From Limnohabitans sp. Rim8 (GTDB lineage Bacteria; Pseudomonadota; Gammaproteobacteria; Burkholderiales; Burkholderiaceae_C): a stretch of 27,467 nt of DNA. Shown piece by piece: positions 1 to 5,630 of this stretch; position 1 is the first letter of the stretch; each line of letters begins with the position of its first letter. A program made the translations under genes and the position numbers. The notes below the pieces were generated by a model that did not search any database, had not been told where the DNA came from, and saw only the letters and a program-made list of their open reading frames with translations. The stretch is from the NCBI GenBank assembly GCA_945877725.1, contig CAMDXR010000008.1:1-27467 (forward strand), given 5' to 3'.

Positions 1-140
1 ATCTCACGCGACACGCACTGGGACCAAGCCAGCAGTTGGTTGCCGATGCTGTAGCCGTGGAACGTGCTGTAGCACTTGCTGATGATGCCGGGCTGGTTGA
101 CGGCGTCTTGGAGCAGTTGGCTGAAGTTTGCTTTTTCCAT
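1..140 (-). CDS. ArdC-like antirestriction protein, N-terminal part (partial at window edge)
   Basis: The gene starts at an ATG at 140 and runs leftward off the window; 46 residues are visible. The segment has the signature of the ArdC N-terminal single-stranded-DNA-binding domain: FSQLL near residue 6, PGIIS near 17, YSTFHGYS near 24 and GNQLLAW near 33. Family knowledge: ArdC-type proteins carried by plasmids and phages protect incoming DNA from host restriction, and full-length members add a zinc-metalloprotease domain, which would lie outside this window. It is the first visible gene after the promoter at 190-216. An overlapping longer open frame at 4-216 is a shadow in another frame. The domain call is good for so short a piece; whether the protease half exists is unknown. 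Confidence 0.7.
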   Translation of the reverse strand, partial: MEKANFSQLLQDAVNQPGIISKCYSTFHGYSIGNQLLAWSQCVSRE

Positions 141-182
141 GATGATCTCGCTTTCGTTTCTGTGTTACCTGCGACGGTGCAG

Positions 183-220
183 TGATGATAGTGTAACCGC
201 AAATTAAACAATACAACAGC
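183..220 (-). promoter_or_regulatory. Leftward early promoter P1 with AATTAAAC box
   Basis: Read on the minus strand there is a TTGTAT -35-like element (211-216) and a TACACT -10-like element (190-195), 15 bases apart, short of the usual 17. About 40 bases are strongly conserved with the promoter at 1794-1830, including the stretch around the -10 and the spacer box AATTAAAC (202-209, plus-strand reading). Transcription would begin near 183, giving a leader of about 43 bases before the ArdC-like gene. Conservation between the two sites supports function more than either match alone. Confidence 0.55.
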
Positions 221-236
221 CAACCCCAAATATTTT

Positions 237-404
237 CTAGGTGTTTTCCCTACCCTGCTTGGACTCCATGCGAAGGTGCGCCAGCAGCACATGCAGGTCC
301 TCGCCGACCTCGTCTTGCCAGCGCTCGATCTCGCAAAGGACGTAGCTGTACCCAGCGTCAAAGCCTTTGATGTAGTCCGACATCACGGTCTCAGGCGCGT
401 TCAT
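237..404 (-). CDS. Small phage protein, 55 residues, unknown function
   Basis: The frame starts at ATG 404, overlapping the stop of the upstream gene by ATGA, and ends at TAG 237-239. The product is acidic and helical in appearance (MSDYIKGFDAGYSYVLCEIE near the start), with no metal-binding motif or membrane segment. Evidence for being real is tight coupling in the leftward early operon and an otherwise uncovered interval. It ends just before the P1 promoter, so it is the last gene of the segment started at P2. Function not recognised. Confidence 0.7.
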   Translation of the reverse strand: MNAPETVMSDYIKGFDAGYSYVLCEIERWQDEVGEDLHVLLAHLRMESKQGRENT

Positions 405-592
405 GCTGCAACCCCTTGGCGGGCCTCTTGGCGGCCTCGTTCGACCAAGTAGCGGGCCTCGGTCCTATCCTCGATCGTTTCGACCTCCATGAGCGCCCTG
501 ATGGCCTGCGCGACGGCCTGCCCGGACTTGGGCGACTGCGCCCGCTCGTACTTGTACCCGAGGTCGATGTATGTGGCTTCGGCGTGCTTCAT
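401..592 (-). CDS. Small phage protein, 63 residues, unknown function
   Basis: Starts at ATG 592, overlapping the TGA of the previous gene (ATGA), and its own TGA overlaps the next start. The sequence is charged and helix-prone, with an Arg/Glu-rich second half (EARYLVERGRQEARQ) and no recognisable motif. Accepted because it is locked between two coupled genes. Function not recognised. Confidence 0.7.
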   Translation of the reverse strand: MKHAEATYIDLGYKYERAQSPKSGQAVAQAIRALMEVETIEDRTEARYLVERGRQEARQGVAA

Positions 593-870
593 GCTGTGTA
601 CTCCAGTGCTTGCAATTTGCTGATGCGGTCGTTGATCTCGGTGACCGTCTTGTGGTAGTCGGCCATGACTTTTTGCCGTTGCTTTTCTAGCGCTGCAATT
701 TGCTGTGCGCGTGGGTCGTAGTCGTCGGGCACGTCGATCTCAATCTCTTGCTCGCCGACATAGGTCCGATGGTTGTCGTCGTCAAATTTGACGCTGAAAA
801 TTTCAAACTCTCCTTTGTCCTGCCAATGGTATTTGTTGTAGTGAACGTGTGCTTTGATTTTGACTTTCAT
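589..870 (-). CDS. Small phage protein with C-terminal coiled coil, 93 residues
   Basis: The start at ATG 870 is chosen over longer upstream frames because an AGGAG ribosome-binding site lies about 6-8 bases upstream and because upstream starts would run through two neighbouring genes. Residues 1-50 look like alternating strands (KVKIKAHVHYNKYHW, then an acidic EQEIEIDVPDDYD stretch); residues 55-90 form a likely coiled coil (QQIAALEKQRQKVMADYHK). It lies in the leftward early accessory operon with a 10-base gap upstream and an ATGA overlap downstream. No known family recognised. Confidence 0.75.
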   Translation of the reverse strand: MKVKIKAHVHYNKYHWQDKGEFEIFSVKFDDDNHRTYVGEQEIEIDVPDDYDPRAQQIAALEKQRQKVMADYHKTVTEINDRISKLQALEYTA

Positions 871-880
871 GATTCGCTCC

Positions 881-1054
881 TTATGCTGTGATGTAACCGC
901 TGTCGATGAGTTGCTGGGCCGTGCGACCGAACCAGCCTTGCAGTTGCCAAGCAAGCCCGGTGTCCACAAGGTGCTGCCATGCAGCCAGCACCTGCTCTTC
1001 GCTGTCCGCCTCGATGAAGCCCTCTGCAAGGCCCACTGCTTTGTAGTTATCCAT
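881..1054 (-). CDS. Small conserved phage protein with W-LQG-GRTA motif, 57 residues
   Basis: The ATG at 1054 follows a purine-rich GAAAGGAAAGCGAA sequence. The product has a helical N-terminus (EEQVLAAWQHLVDTGLAW) followed by LQGWFGRTAQQLIDSG. That LQG-x-(F/Y)-GRTA-x-x-LI pattern recurs in very small accessory proteins of many tailed phages; as far as I know their role has not been determined. A GC hairpin with a UUCG loop (1078-1093) lies just upstream of the ribosome-binding site. A longer frame reaching 1198 would overlap the upstream gene and is not favoured. Confidence 0.75.
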   Translation of the reverse strand: MDNYKAVGLAEGFIEADSEEQVLAAWQHLVDTGLAWQLQGWFGRTAQQLIDSGYITA

Positions 1055-1077
1055 TTCGCTTTCCTTTCGCTTTTGAT

Positions 1078-1093
1078 GGGGGCCGAAGCCCCC
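1078..1093 (-). promoter_or_regulatory. Intercistronic GC hairpin with UUCG tetraloop
   Basis: In leftward RNA the sequence GGGGGC-UUCG-GCCCCC forms a six-pair stem closed by the very stable C(UUCG)G loop. It fills the gap between genes 1101-1406 and 881-1054, just upstream of the latter's ribosome-binding site. There is no T-run after it, so it is unlikely to be a strong intrinsic terminator; an RNA processing or stabilising role is inferred. Confidence 0.5.
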
Positions 1094-1100
1094 GGTTGGT

Positions 1101-1406
1101 TTACTTGATGAGATGGTTGATGTACTTGCTCCACTGACTGTCAGTGGTCTTGTACTTCTTAATAAACGCCTTGAGCATTCTGATGTCCCTTTGAGCAATT
1201 TTGTTGCACTCAGGATCGTCGCCCATTCGCATTTCGTCGTTGTTTATGTGGCCGTCTTCGAAGTAGTTAGACAGACGGTACTCTGCCTCGCTCACAATCT
1301 CTTCGTCGGTGTAATCTTCTGGTTCTTTTTTGTCATCAGCACAAATGCACTCAAAAGCAAATTGCATTTCGGGTATTGATTTTGCGGCTTTTACTATTGC
1401 TCTCAT
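1101..1406 (-). CDS. Acidic small phage protein, 101 residues, unknown function
   Basis: Starts at ATG 1406 with a GAAGGAAA ribosome-binding site 5-9 bases upstream. The middle is very acidic (DDKKEPEDYTDEEIVSEAEY) and the C-terminal third basic and helical (RDIRMLKAFIKKYK). Two cysteines near residues 20-22 (ECICADD) form no recognisable metal site with other residues. It is flanked on both sides by GC hairpins in the gaps, unlike the ATGA-coupled genes around it. Function not recognised. Confidence 0.75.
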   Translation of the reverse strand: MRAIVKAAKSIPEMQFAFECICADDKKEPEDYTDEEIVSEAEYRLSNYFEDGHINNDEMRMGDDPECNKIAQRDIRMLKAFIKKYKTTDSQWSKYINHLIK

Positions 1407-1426
1407 TTCACTTTCCTTCGCTGTAA

Positions 1427-1440
1427 GCCCCCGAGGGGGC
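1427..1440 (-). promoter_or_regulatory. Intercistronic GC hairpin
   Basis: GCCCCC-GA-GGGGGC is a self-complementary GC block in the 41-base gap between genes 1448-1747 and 1101-1406; with a realistic four-base loop the stem is five pairs. It follows the stop codon of one gene and precedes the ribosome-binding site of the next, the same placement as the hairpin at 1078-1093. No T-run follows on the leftward strand. Confidence 0.4.
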
Positions 1441-1447
1441 GGTTGAT

Positions 1448-1747
1448 TTAACGGCTGGTGACTTTGACGCTGAACACTGCGGTCACTTTGGTGTGACGTG
1501 CAATCTGCTCAGGGGTTGCGCCCAGCTCGGCGAACAGAGCCTTGCTGTCTACGACCGAGCGGTTGCTCTCGACGTAGGTGGCTTTGAAGAGGTCGCCCTC
1601 GAAGACCTTGTCGCCAGTGAGGCTGGCGTCGTTCTTGATGCCGTCCTTGATGGCGTCGGCCTGCTTTGTCAGCTCGGCGATCTGGGCCAAGAGTGCGCCG
1701 AGGGCGTCAACGTCGTGGGCTGCTGGGGTGGTGATGGTGGTGTTCAT
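1448..1747 (-). CDS. Phage protein, 99 residues, N-terminal coiled coil
   Basis: First gene after leftward promoter P2, starting at ATG 1747 with a leader of about 47 bases and a GGACAGCGAA ribosome-binding region. Residues 12-40 look like an amphipathic coiled coil (LGALLAQIAELTKQADAIKD); residues 45-60 form a probable strand pair (GDKVFEGDLFKATYVE); the end returns to strands (HTKVTAVFSVKV). The style matches a recurrent small phage early protein, but I cannot assign a function. It is not convincingly a Gam-type nuclease inhibitor, being much too short. Confidence 0.75.
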   Translation of the reverse strand: MNTTITTPAAHDVDALGALLAQIAELTKQADAIKDGIKNDASLTGDKVFEGDLFKATYVESNRSVVDSKALFAELGATPEQIARHTKVTAVFSVKVTSR

Positions 1748-1793
1748 TTCGCTGTCCTTCTGTGTTTCTGACTGTGCGGTTTTGCTGTGTCAG

Positions 1794-1830
1794 TGATGCT
1801 AGTGTAACTCAGAATTAAACGAGTCAACAG
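1794..1830 (-). promoter_or_regulatory. Leftward early promoter P2 with AATTAAAC box
   Basis: On the minus strand TTGACT (1822-1827) and TACACT (1801-1806) form a good -35/-10 pair, although the spacer is 15 bases. The segment matches P1 (183-220) over about 40 bases, including CAGTGATG downstream of the -10 and the spacer box AATTAAAC (1813-1820). It sits in the 93-base gap after the HNH gene and restarts transcription for genes 1747 to 237. Confidence 0.65.
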
Positions 1831-1840
1831 CTTTTTTAAA

Positions 1841-2137
1841 TTATTTTGTAGGGACAAACCCTAATAAGCCCCGGACGTCCTCCAGCAGCTCCAGCTCGGT
1901 GAATCCCCAGTGCTTGGGGAAACCCTTCGTGCCAAGCCCGTGGAGGCCCGTCTTGCCCCTGTGGTGCTCTGGGCATAGTGGGATGACGTCCATGTGGCTT
2001 GAGCGCCCCCAGCCCCCCGCCAAGGCCCTTGGGTGGTGCAATTCGGCGGGGGTCCCCTCGTACCCCATGCGCCTGCACACCGCGCAGCCCAGCTCGGCCA
2101 CCCGGCTCATGTGCTTGCGCTCGGCGATGGTCGTCAT
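1841..2137 (-). CDS. Ref-like HNH endonuclease
   Basis: The start at ATG 2137 overlaps the stop of the zinc-ribbon gene by ATGA; longer frames reaching 2260 would duplicate that gene in another frame. The 98-residue product has the layout of P1 Ref-type HNH nucleases: H9-MSRVAELGCAVC with a C18-x2-C21 knuckle, LHHPR at 33-37, DVIPLCPEHH at 50-59 (C55, H58, H59), then HGLG and a KGFPKHWGF segment. Family knowledge: Ref is a RecA-dependent nuclease that cuts at displacement loops and stimulates recombination, which suits a cluster with RusA and, across the switch, an SSB and an exonuclease. Nuclease class is confident; RecA dependence is inferred from family only. It is the last gene before promoter P2. 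Confidence 0.8.
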   Translation of the reverse strand: MTTIAERKHMSRVAELGCAVCRRMGYEGTPAELHHPRALAGGWGRSSHMDVIPLCPEHHRGKTGLHGLGTKGFPKHWGFTELELLEDVRGLLGFVPTK

Positions 2138-2283
2138 TGCTTGCGCTTGCTGAAACCGATTCGGTTTTTCAAGTTGTGGCAGGTCATGCACCGCCACTGC
2201 ACTCGGCCATCGCTGGTGCGCACCTGCTTCTCTGCTGGTCGCAGGCGGCACACCGAGCACGTTTTCTTTGCGGGTTCAGTCAT
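2134..2283 (-). CDS. Zinc-ribbon microprotein, 49 residues
   Basis: Starts at ATG 2283, overlapping the tail of the upstream gene by 8 bases, and its TGA overlaps the start of the HNH nuclease. Two CxxC pairs (CSVC at residues 9-12, CMTC near 32-35) about 20 residues apart make a zinc ribbon, followed by a basic tail (NRIGFSKRKQ). A nucleic-acid-binding role is likely from this shape alone. Its 3' part contains a copy of the near-palindrome CCGATTCGG (2156-2164) that also recurs in the replication gene, read here in a different frame. Confidence 0.75.
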   Translation of the reverse strand: MTEPAKKTCSVCRLRPAEKQVRTSDGRVQWRCMTCHNLKNRIGFSKRKQ

Positions 2284-2422
2284 TCTCGACATCCTCGTCG
2301 GTGATCAGCTTGTTGCATGTGGGGCAACGCTTTTCTTTTTCGTCTTCGATCTGACGCTTGCGCCAGCCCTTGGCCTGCTCGCGCTCGATGCGCTCAAACT
2401 CTTCGTCCTCTTCGGTCTTCAT
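2276..2422 (-). CDS. Small charged protein with one CxxC knuckle, 48 residues
   Basis: The start at ATG 2422 overlaps the previous stop by ATGA. The first 30 residues are a highly charged helix (EEDEEFERIEREQAKGWRKR) and the last part carries CPTC, a single cysteine pair that could complete a zinc site only by dimerising or with a partner. A longer frame to 2470 would run into the upstream gene. It lies directly upstream of the zinc-ribbon gene. Function not recognised. Confidence 0.7.
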   Translation of the reverse strand: MKTEEDEEFERIEREQAKGWRKRQIEDEKEKRCPTCNKLITDEDVEND

Positions 2423-2763
2423 ATCGTGGCCTTCCCTTCTGCACGGTTGCTGGCCTCCTGCGACCGCCACACTTCGATGCGGGCCTGTGCGGCGATCAGC
2501 ATCCAGCGCAGCTCTTCGCGGACCTCCACGGCTTGCCTGAGCGCCAGCAAATGCTCTTTGTACCTGTCCGACGCATACGCCTCGCGCTCTTGCATTGCAG
2601 CCGACTTGTGACCCATGTTCTCAGCCTCGATCATTTGCTCGGCCTTGATGGTCTTGCGCAGCTCTTCCATGTAGGTCTTGTTGCCCTCGCTGATCGCATA
2701 CGCCTTGGACTTCGCAATCATGAAATCGACTGCGGCTTGTGGGTCAATCAGTTTTTCGCTCAT
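2419..2763 (-). CDS. Conserved helical phage protein (EVWRSQEASNRA family)
   Basis: ATG 2763 follows an AAGGAG ribosome-binding site at 6 bases, which decides the start. The 114-residue product is almost wholly helical: AVDFMIAKSKAYAISEGNK, EELRKTIKAEQMIEAE, QEREAYASDRYKEHLLALRQ, and a C-terminal WMLIAAQARIEVWRSQEA stretch. This layout, with NRxYxEExRKxxKA, QEREAYA and ARIEVWRSQEASNRA, is a widely distributed phage family in early or recombination regions whose role, to my knowledge, is not established. Overlaps the upstream gene by 20 bases and the downstream one by ATGA. Confidence 0.8.
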   Translation of the reverse strand: MSEKLIDPQAAVDFMIAKSKAYAISEGNKTYMEELRKTIKAEQMIEAENMGHKSAAMQEREAYASDRYKEHLLALRQAVEVREELRWMLIAAQARIEVWRSQEASNRAEGKATI

Positions 2764-2926
2764 CACACTCTCCTTCGCTGTTAATAAAAAGTTTTCTGGC
2801 ATTCATCATCGACTCGGCCACTATGTACGCATCGGTTGCATTTTCAGAATCGTGGCCGCGCTTCCAATCCATTTTGAGCATTGCAAACATCGCAAAGATG
2901 TCGATCAATTGCGGCTCGTCTTTCAT
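2744..2926 (-). CDS. Small phage protein, 60 residues, unknown function
   Basis: Start ATG 2926 overlaps the stop of the previous gene by ATGA. The product is helical with Met-rich hydrophobic faces (IDIFAMFAMLKMDWKRG, then ATDAYIVAESMMNARKLF) and a charged tail. Its end overlaps the next gene by 20 bases. No motif recognised. Confidence 0.7.
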   Translation of the reverse strand: MKDEPQLIDIFAMFAMLKMDWKRGHDSENATDAYIVAESMMNARKLFINSEGECDERKTD

Positions 2927-3132
2927 GCTGCACTCCCAAACAATGCGCCACCAGCAGGGTCCGGGAACCGTGCGCCCCACGCCACAATCTGTAGCACGTC
3001 CATATGCTCGAGGAACCCATCGACCGGGCTGATGCGGTATTCGATCTTGCCATCATGTGTTTGAATCATTGCAATGCCCACCGCGCCCTTCGCGCTGGTA
3101 AACCATTGCACCTTCAATGCTGTGTCGTTCAT
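2923..3132 (-). CDS. Small phage protein, 69 residues, unknown function
   Basis: Starts at ATG 3132, overlapping the end of rusA by 4 bases; longer frames would lie inside rusA. The sequence suggests a compact alpha/beta fold: strand VQWFTSAKGAVGIAMIQT, strand KIEYRISPVDG, helix LEHMDVLQIVAWGARF and an Ala/Gly tail. Likely a small DNA-metabolism accessory by position, but no family is recognised. Confidence 0.7.
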   Translation of the reverse strand: MNDTALKVQWFTSAKGAVGIAMIQTHDGKIEYRISPVDGFLEHMDVLQIVAWGARFPDPAGGALFGSAA

Positions 3133-3530
3133 ACTTCGCTCACTTTCACTTTTAACATTCCACCGACTGCGTCGGCCCAATAAATTCGCAGGTCAACGAT
3201 GTTGCTGTCGTCTTCCCAAACACCCGCGTGAGTGCAGCCATCAAGGACCGCCTTCAGCAAGTTGTCAAGATCCCTTCGCCTGTTGTCTGGCCTGAAGGCT
3301 TCGATCACCACGCACAGCTTGCCTGCGTAGTGCTTGGCCCCGCGCTGAATCAGCACTTGGTCGGCCACTGCCTTGCGGTAGGACCTACCCTCTGCGCTGA
3401 TGATCATGCGGCCTTGAAACGTGCGCCAGTACTTATTCACGCTCGGCGGCCACGGCAGCGTCAAGGTGACGCCGTTTGCAAACTTTTCTTGCATGTCGCG
3501 AATACTCGCGATGGCTTGATCGAGTGTCAT
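3129..3530 (-). CDS. rusA: RusA-type Holliday junction resolvase
   Basis: A 133-residue protein, close to the usual 120-135 of RusA. The start at ATG 3530 is chosen because it overlaps the preceding stop by ATGA; a longer frame to 3590 would overlap that gene extensively. Diagnostic motifs are LPWPPSVNKYWR (residues 25-36), the SAEGRSYRKAV segment (45-55), RRDLDNLLKAVLDGC (85-99, catalytic-type D87 and D89) and VWEDDSNIVDL (104-114, third acidic residue D107/D108). Family knowledge: dimeric RusA cuts four-way DNA junctions symmetrically and in phages resolves recombination or branched replication intermediates. It sits a few genes downstream of the helicase. Assignment is firm. Confidence 0.93.
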   Translation of the reverse strand: MTLDQAIASIRDMQEKFANGVTLTLPWPPSVNKYWRTFQGRMIISAEGRSYRKAVADQVLIQRGAKHYAGKLCVVIEAFRPDNRRRDLDNLLKAVLDGCTHAGVWEDDSNIVDLRIYWADAVGGMLKVKVSEV

Positions 3531-3787
3531 TGGTTCTGCGAAGGGATGCGATTCATCAGGTTCTCGGCTGCATTGCGCAACGCTGTGCAAACCGCGCCCT
3601 CGTCCTCCATGTCGGCCATGTCCAACAGCATCTGGGCACAGGCCCTGCGCTCCAAGAACATCGCCTGCTTGGTGGTCTGAATTGCAACTGACATGATCTC
3701 GGCCTTAGCCTCGGTCAGTGCTTTGTCAAACTCGTTCTGCGTGAACAGGGTTTGAGCCTGTGAAAAAATGTTTTTGTCAAAGTTCAT
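3527..3787 (-). CDS. Helical phage protein, 86 residues, unknown function
   Basis: Two ATGs lie 6 bases apart; the inner one at 3787 is preferred because AAGGAG is 7 bases upstream of it but only 1 base from the outer one. The product is predicted mostly helical (FDKALTEAKAEIMSVAIQTT, ERRACAQMLLDMADMEDEGA, ALRNAAENLMNRI). No metal or nucleotide motif. It overlaps rusA by ATGA and the upstream gene by 11 bases. Function not recognised. Confidence 0.75.
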   Translation of the reverse strand: MNFDKNIFSQAQTLFTQNEFDKALTEAKAEIMSVAIQTTKQAMFLERRACAQMLLDMADMEDEGAVCTALRNAAENLMNRIPSQNQ

Positions 3788-4016
3788 TTCCATTCTCCTT
3801 CGTTACCTCGGTTACCTTTGATCCATTGATCCCGAACATCTTGTTCAAGTCGAGAGCCTGCATGTAAGTCATTCCAGCCCTTGTGACGACGGCCAGTGTG
3901 GTCAGTGTGACCGTTGAGCCATCGGTGCGCTGCATCGCGATCCTGTATGCGTCGCTTGATGACCCATCGAACGAGACAACGGTGACGATGCTCGTCTGGC
4001 CCTTGCCCTTCGCCAT
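3777..4016 (-). CDS. Small phage protein, 79 residues, unknown function
   Basis: The ATG at 4016 follows the helicase stop codon with no gap (TGAATG), indicating translational reinitiation. The product looks like a small beta-rich domain (TSIVTVVSFDGSS, DAYRIAMQRTDGSTVTLTTL) followed by a helix (MTYMQALDLNKMFG). A competing frame at 3784-4020 shifted by one base lacks any such coupling. The DNA-metabolism cassette context suggests a replication accessory role, but no family is recognised. Confidence 0.7.
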   Translation of the reverse strand: MAKGKGQTSIVTVVSFDGSSSDAYRIAMQRTDGSTVTLTTLAVVTRAGMTYMQALDLNKMFGINGSKVTEVTKENGNEL

Positions 4017-5027
4017 TCAAAATGCACCTCGGTCGTCAAACGACATCGGCACACCTCCGCTCTCATCCACAAACTGCTGACTCTCGCGGTTGAACCAAAG
4101 GCTGTACCACTCCTCAGCTTCACCGTTGCGCTGCTTCTCGCACATGAGCAAAGCGTCTGGCTTTTTGTGGTCAGGGATCTGGCCATTCTGAATGTCGTGT
4201 TCCTTCTTTTTGTTGCGCCACATGAGCAGCACGTTGTCAACTTGGTCCGCGATCGCGCCCGAGCCTTTGATGTCGGTTTTGCTTGGCTGGATCTCTTCGC
4301 TGCCCAGCTTGCGGATGTGGTGGACCAAGTGAATGTGAATGTTGTGGTCACGCGCCAGCGCTGTCAGCTCATCGACAAAGCTCTTTTGGGCGTTATAGTC
4401 GTCCTCACCAGTCACGCACTTCATCAGGCTGTCGATGAACACATGCTGCACGCCCAGCTCGACCGCGCAGTACCGGGCCATGGCAATCACCTGCTGGCTT
4501 GACGTGGTCCCCTGCTGGTCGTACAGCCAAAGCCCGTTCTCCGAGTAATCGATGAATCGGCCAAGCAGGCGGCCAATGTAGGTTGCCTTGTCGGTGTAGC
4601 GTGGGAAGTCGATATTCTCGCCAGCGAACTGGCGCAGCATGCGGTACAGGGTGCGCTTGGGCTTCATCTCAAAGCTGGCAATGCACACACGCTGCTTTTG
4701 CTTGATCAGGCCCATGGCCACTTGGCCAGTCACCAAGGACTTGCCACCGCCGTTGCTGCCCGCGTACAGGGTCACCTCGCCGGGTCGGTATCTGAAGGTC
4801 GAGTGAGTCTTGGCCCACGGCATGGTGGTGCTCGTGTCCTTGGCGGGCGGGTTGATCAGGTCCTGCTGCAACTCCTCAAGCCAAACCGATGCGTCGTGGA
4901 CTTTGTGGGTCACGTCGTGAGCTTTCAGATATTTTTCGGTGTCAATCTCTTGCGCCTTCACCAGCCGCACCTTGCGGGCCTCATCGAGCGCCCGCGCCCG
5001 TTGTTCAATTGCAGTCACGTTAGACAT
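4017..5027 (-). CDS. RecA-fold replicative helicase (DnaB/Twinkle-like)
   Basis: A 336-residue ATPase. The start at ATG 5027, with GAGG about 8 bases upstream, overlaps the primase zinc-finger gene by 8 bases; a start at 5120 would lie deep within that gene. Visible motifs: Walker A GSNGGGKS (90-97, K96), conserved SFEM after strand 2 (118-121), Walker B HVFIDS (195-200, D199), a sensor-like HLVHHIRK (233-240), SGAIADQVDNVLLM (256-269) and KQRNG (298-302), the usual order in SF4 helicases. Residues 1-60 do not look like a full DnaB N-terminal domain. Inferred role: ring helicase unwinding the phage fork. The adjacent zinc-finger gene suggests a split primase/helicase. A loader-type ATPase is less likely. 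Confidence 0.88.
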   Translation of the reverse strand: MSNVTAIEQRARALDEARKVRLVKAQEIDTEKYLKAHDVTHKVHDASVWLEELQQDLINPPAKDTSTTMPWAKTHSTFRYRPGEVTLYAGSNGGGKSLVTGQVAMGLIKQKQRVCIASFEMKPKRTLYRMLRQFAGENIDFPRYTDKATYIGRLLGRFIDYSENGLWLYDQQGTTSSQQVIAMARYCAVELGVQHVFIDSLMKCVTGEDDYNAQKSFVDELTALARDHNIHIHLVHHIRKLGSEEIQPSKTDIKGSGAIADQVDNVLLMWRNKKKEHDIQNGQIPDHKKPDALLMCEKQRNGEAEEWYSLWFNRESQQFVDESGGVPMSFDDRGAF

Positions 5028-5454
5028 TTGCGTACCTCGTCGCTTCGTCAATTCGTTGGTAGGCCGTGAGCATGCGCTCGCGGGTCTCTTGGTTGGGGGT
5101 TTTGCCGTTGGCAATGTCAAACGCCACGATCTGGACCACGAGGGCCTCGAAGTGAATGATGCGCATCAGGTCGCTTGCAAAGAACGCGGGCTTCATGCTG
5201 GGCTTGCCAGTCACGGTGTAGTCGCGGCGCTTTTCGTCGGGCGGGAACAAGTCGGTCATGTCCATGCCGATCGCACCTAGCACGTTGGCCGTCTGGCAGC
5301 CTGCAAAGCAGTGCAGCAGCACCCGACCATCCTCACCCTCACGAACGGCCAGCGAAGGCCCCTTGTCGTCGTGTGCAGGGCATCTGGCGGTCCATGACCC
5401 GTTGCGGCCCTTGACCTTGTCCAAACGCGAGATCAGATTTTCGACGGGGGTCAT
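5020..5454 (-). CDS. Primase zinc-finger domain protein (CHC2-type), no TOPRIM domain
   Basis: The start at ATG 5454 overlaps the stop of the upstream gene by ATGA and follows a GAGGGAG element. The 144-residue product has the bacterial/phage primase zinc-binding pattern: SWTARCPAHDDKGPSLAV (C25, H28) and VLLHCFAGCQTANVLGAIG (C49, C53), then MTDLFPP. Residues 80-144 are a helical tail without catalytic motifs, so the RNA-polymerase TOPRIM module of DnaG or T7 gp4 is absent here and in the neighbouring helicase. Family knowledge: such fingers recognise single-stranded priming sites. Likely works with the helicase it overlaps; catalysis would have to come from another protein. Confidence 0.85.
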   Translation of the reverse strand: MTPVENLISRLDKVKGRNGSWTARCPAHDDKGPSLAVREGEDGRVLLHCFAGCQTANVLGAIGMDMTDLFPPDEKRRDYTVTGKPSMKPAFFASDLMRIIHFEALVVQIVAFDIANGKTPNQETRERMLTAYQRIDEATRYANV

Positions 5455-5630
5455 TGCTCCCTCGCTTTCAGCATTGCGTCTGCGATGCGGTACGCTTCTT
5501 CTGCGGCGGTTGCTTTTGTCCCACATACCTGCAAACACTGAGGTAAAACCTTTGCCGCAAAATAATCCCGCAGGGTCATGCCCGTCATATCAGTCCGATG
5601 TGGGTTTGGAAATGCCTTCTCGGTTTTCAT
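5451..5630 (-). CDS. Small phage protein with GMTLRDYFA motif, 59 residues
   Basis: Coupled on both sides by ATGA: its ATG at 5630 overlaps the stop of the DUF1376 gene and its TGA overlaps the primase finger start. A GGAGGG ribosome-binding site lies about 6 bases upstream. Residues 15-30 read MTGMTLRDYFAAKVLP and the end AAEEAYRIADAMLKAREQ; this GMTLRDYFAAK...AY-IADAML-ARE pattern is common in very small proteins of tailed phages and prophages, function unknown to me. Confidence 0.8.
   Translation of the reverse strand: MKTEKAFPNPHRTDMTGMTLRDYFAAKVLPQCLQVCGTKATAAEEAYRIADAMLKAREQ

Noticed and set aside
4..216. 70-residue leftward open frame
   Set aside because: Arg/Pro/Gln-rich translation in a shifted frame over the ArdC-like start and the P1 promoter; the ArdC-like frame starting at 140 is clearly the coding one.
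228..243. Similarity between AAATATTTTCTAGGTG and the reverse complement of part of the divergent promoter region (about 6517-6532)
   Set aside because: Short, AT-rich and gapped; lies at the end of a coding frame with no other promoter or operator sign.
2033..2611. 192-residue rightward open frame opposite the HNH and neighbouring genes
   Set aside because: Lies antisense to several coupled leftward genes with recognisable motifs, and has no ribosome-binding site or plausible protein features.
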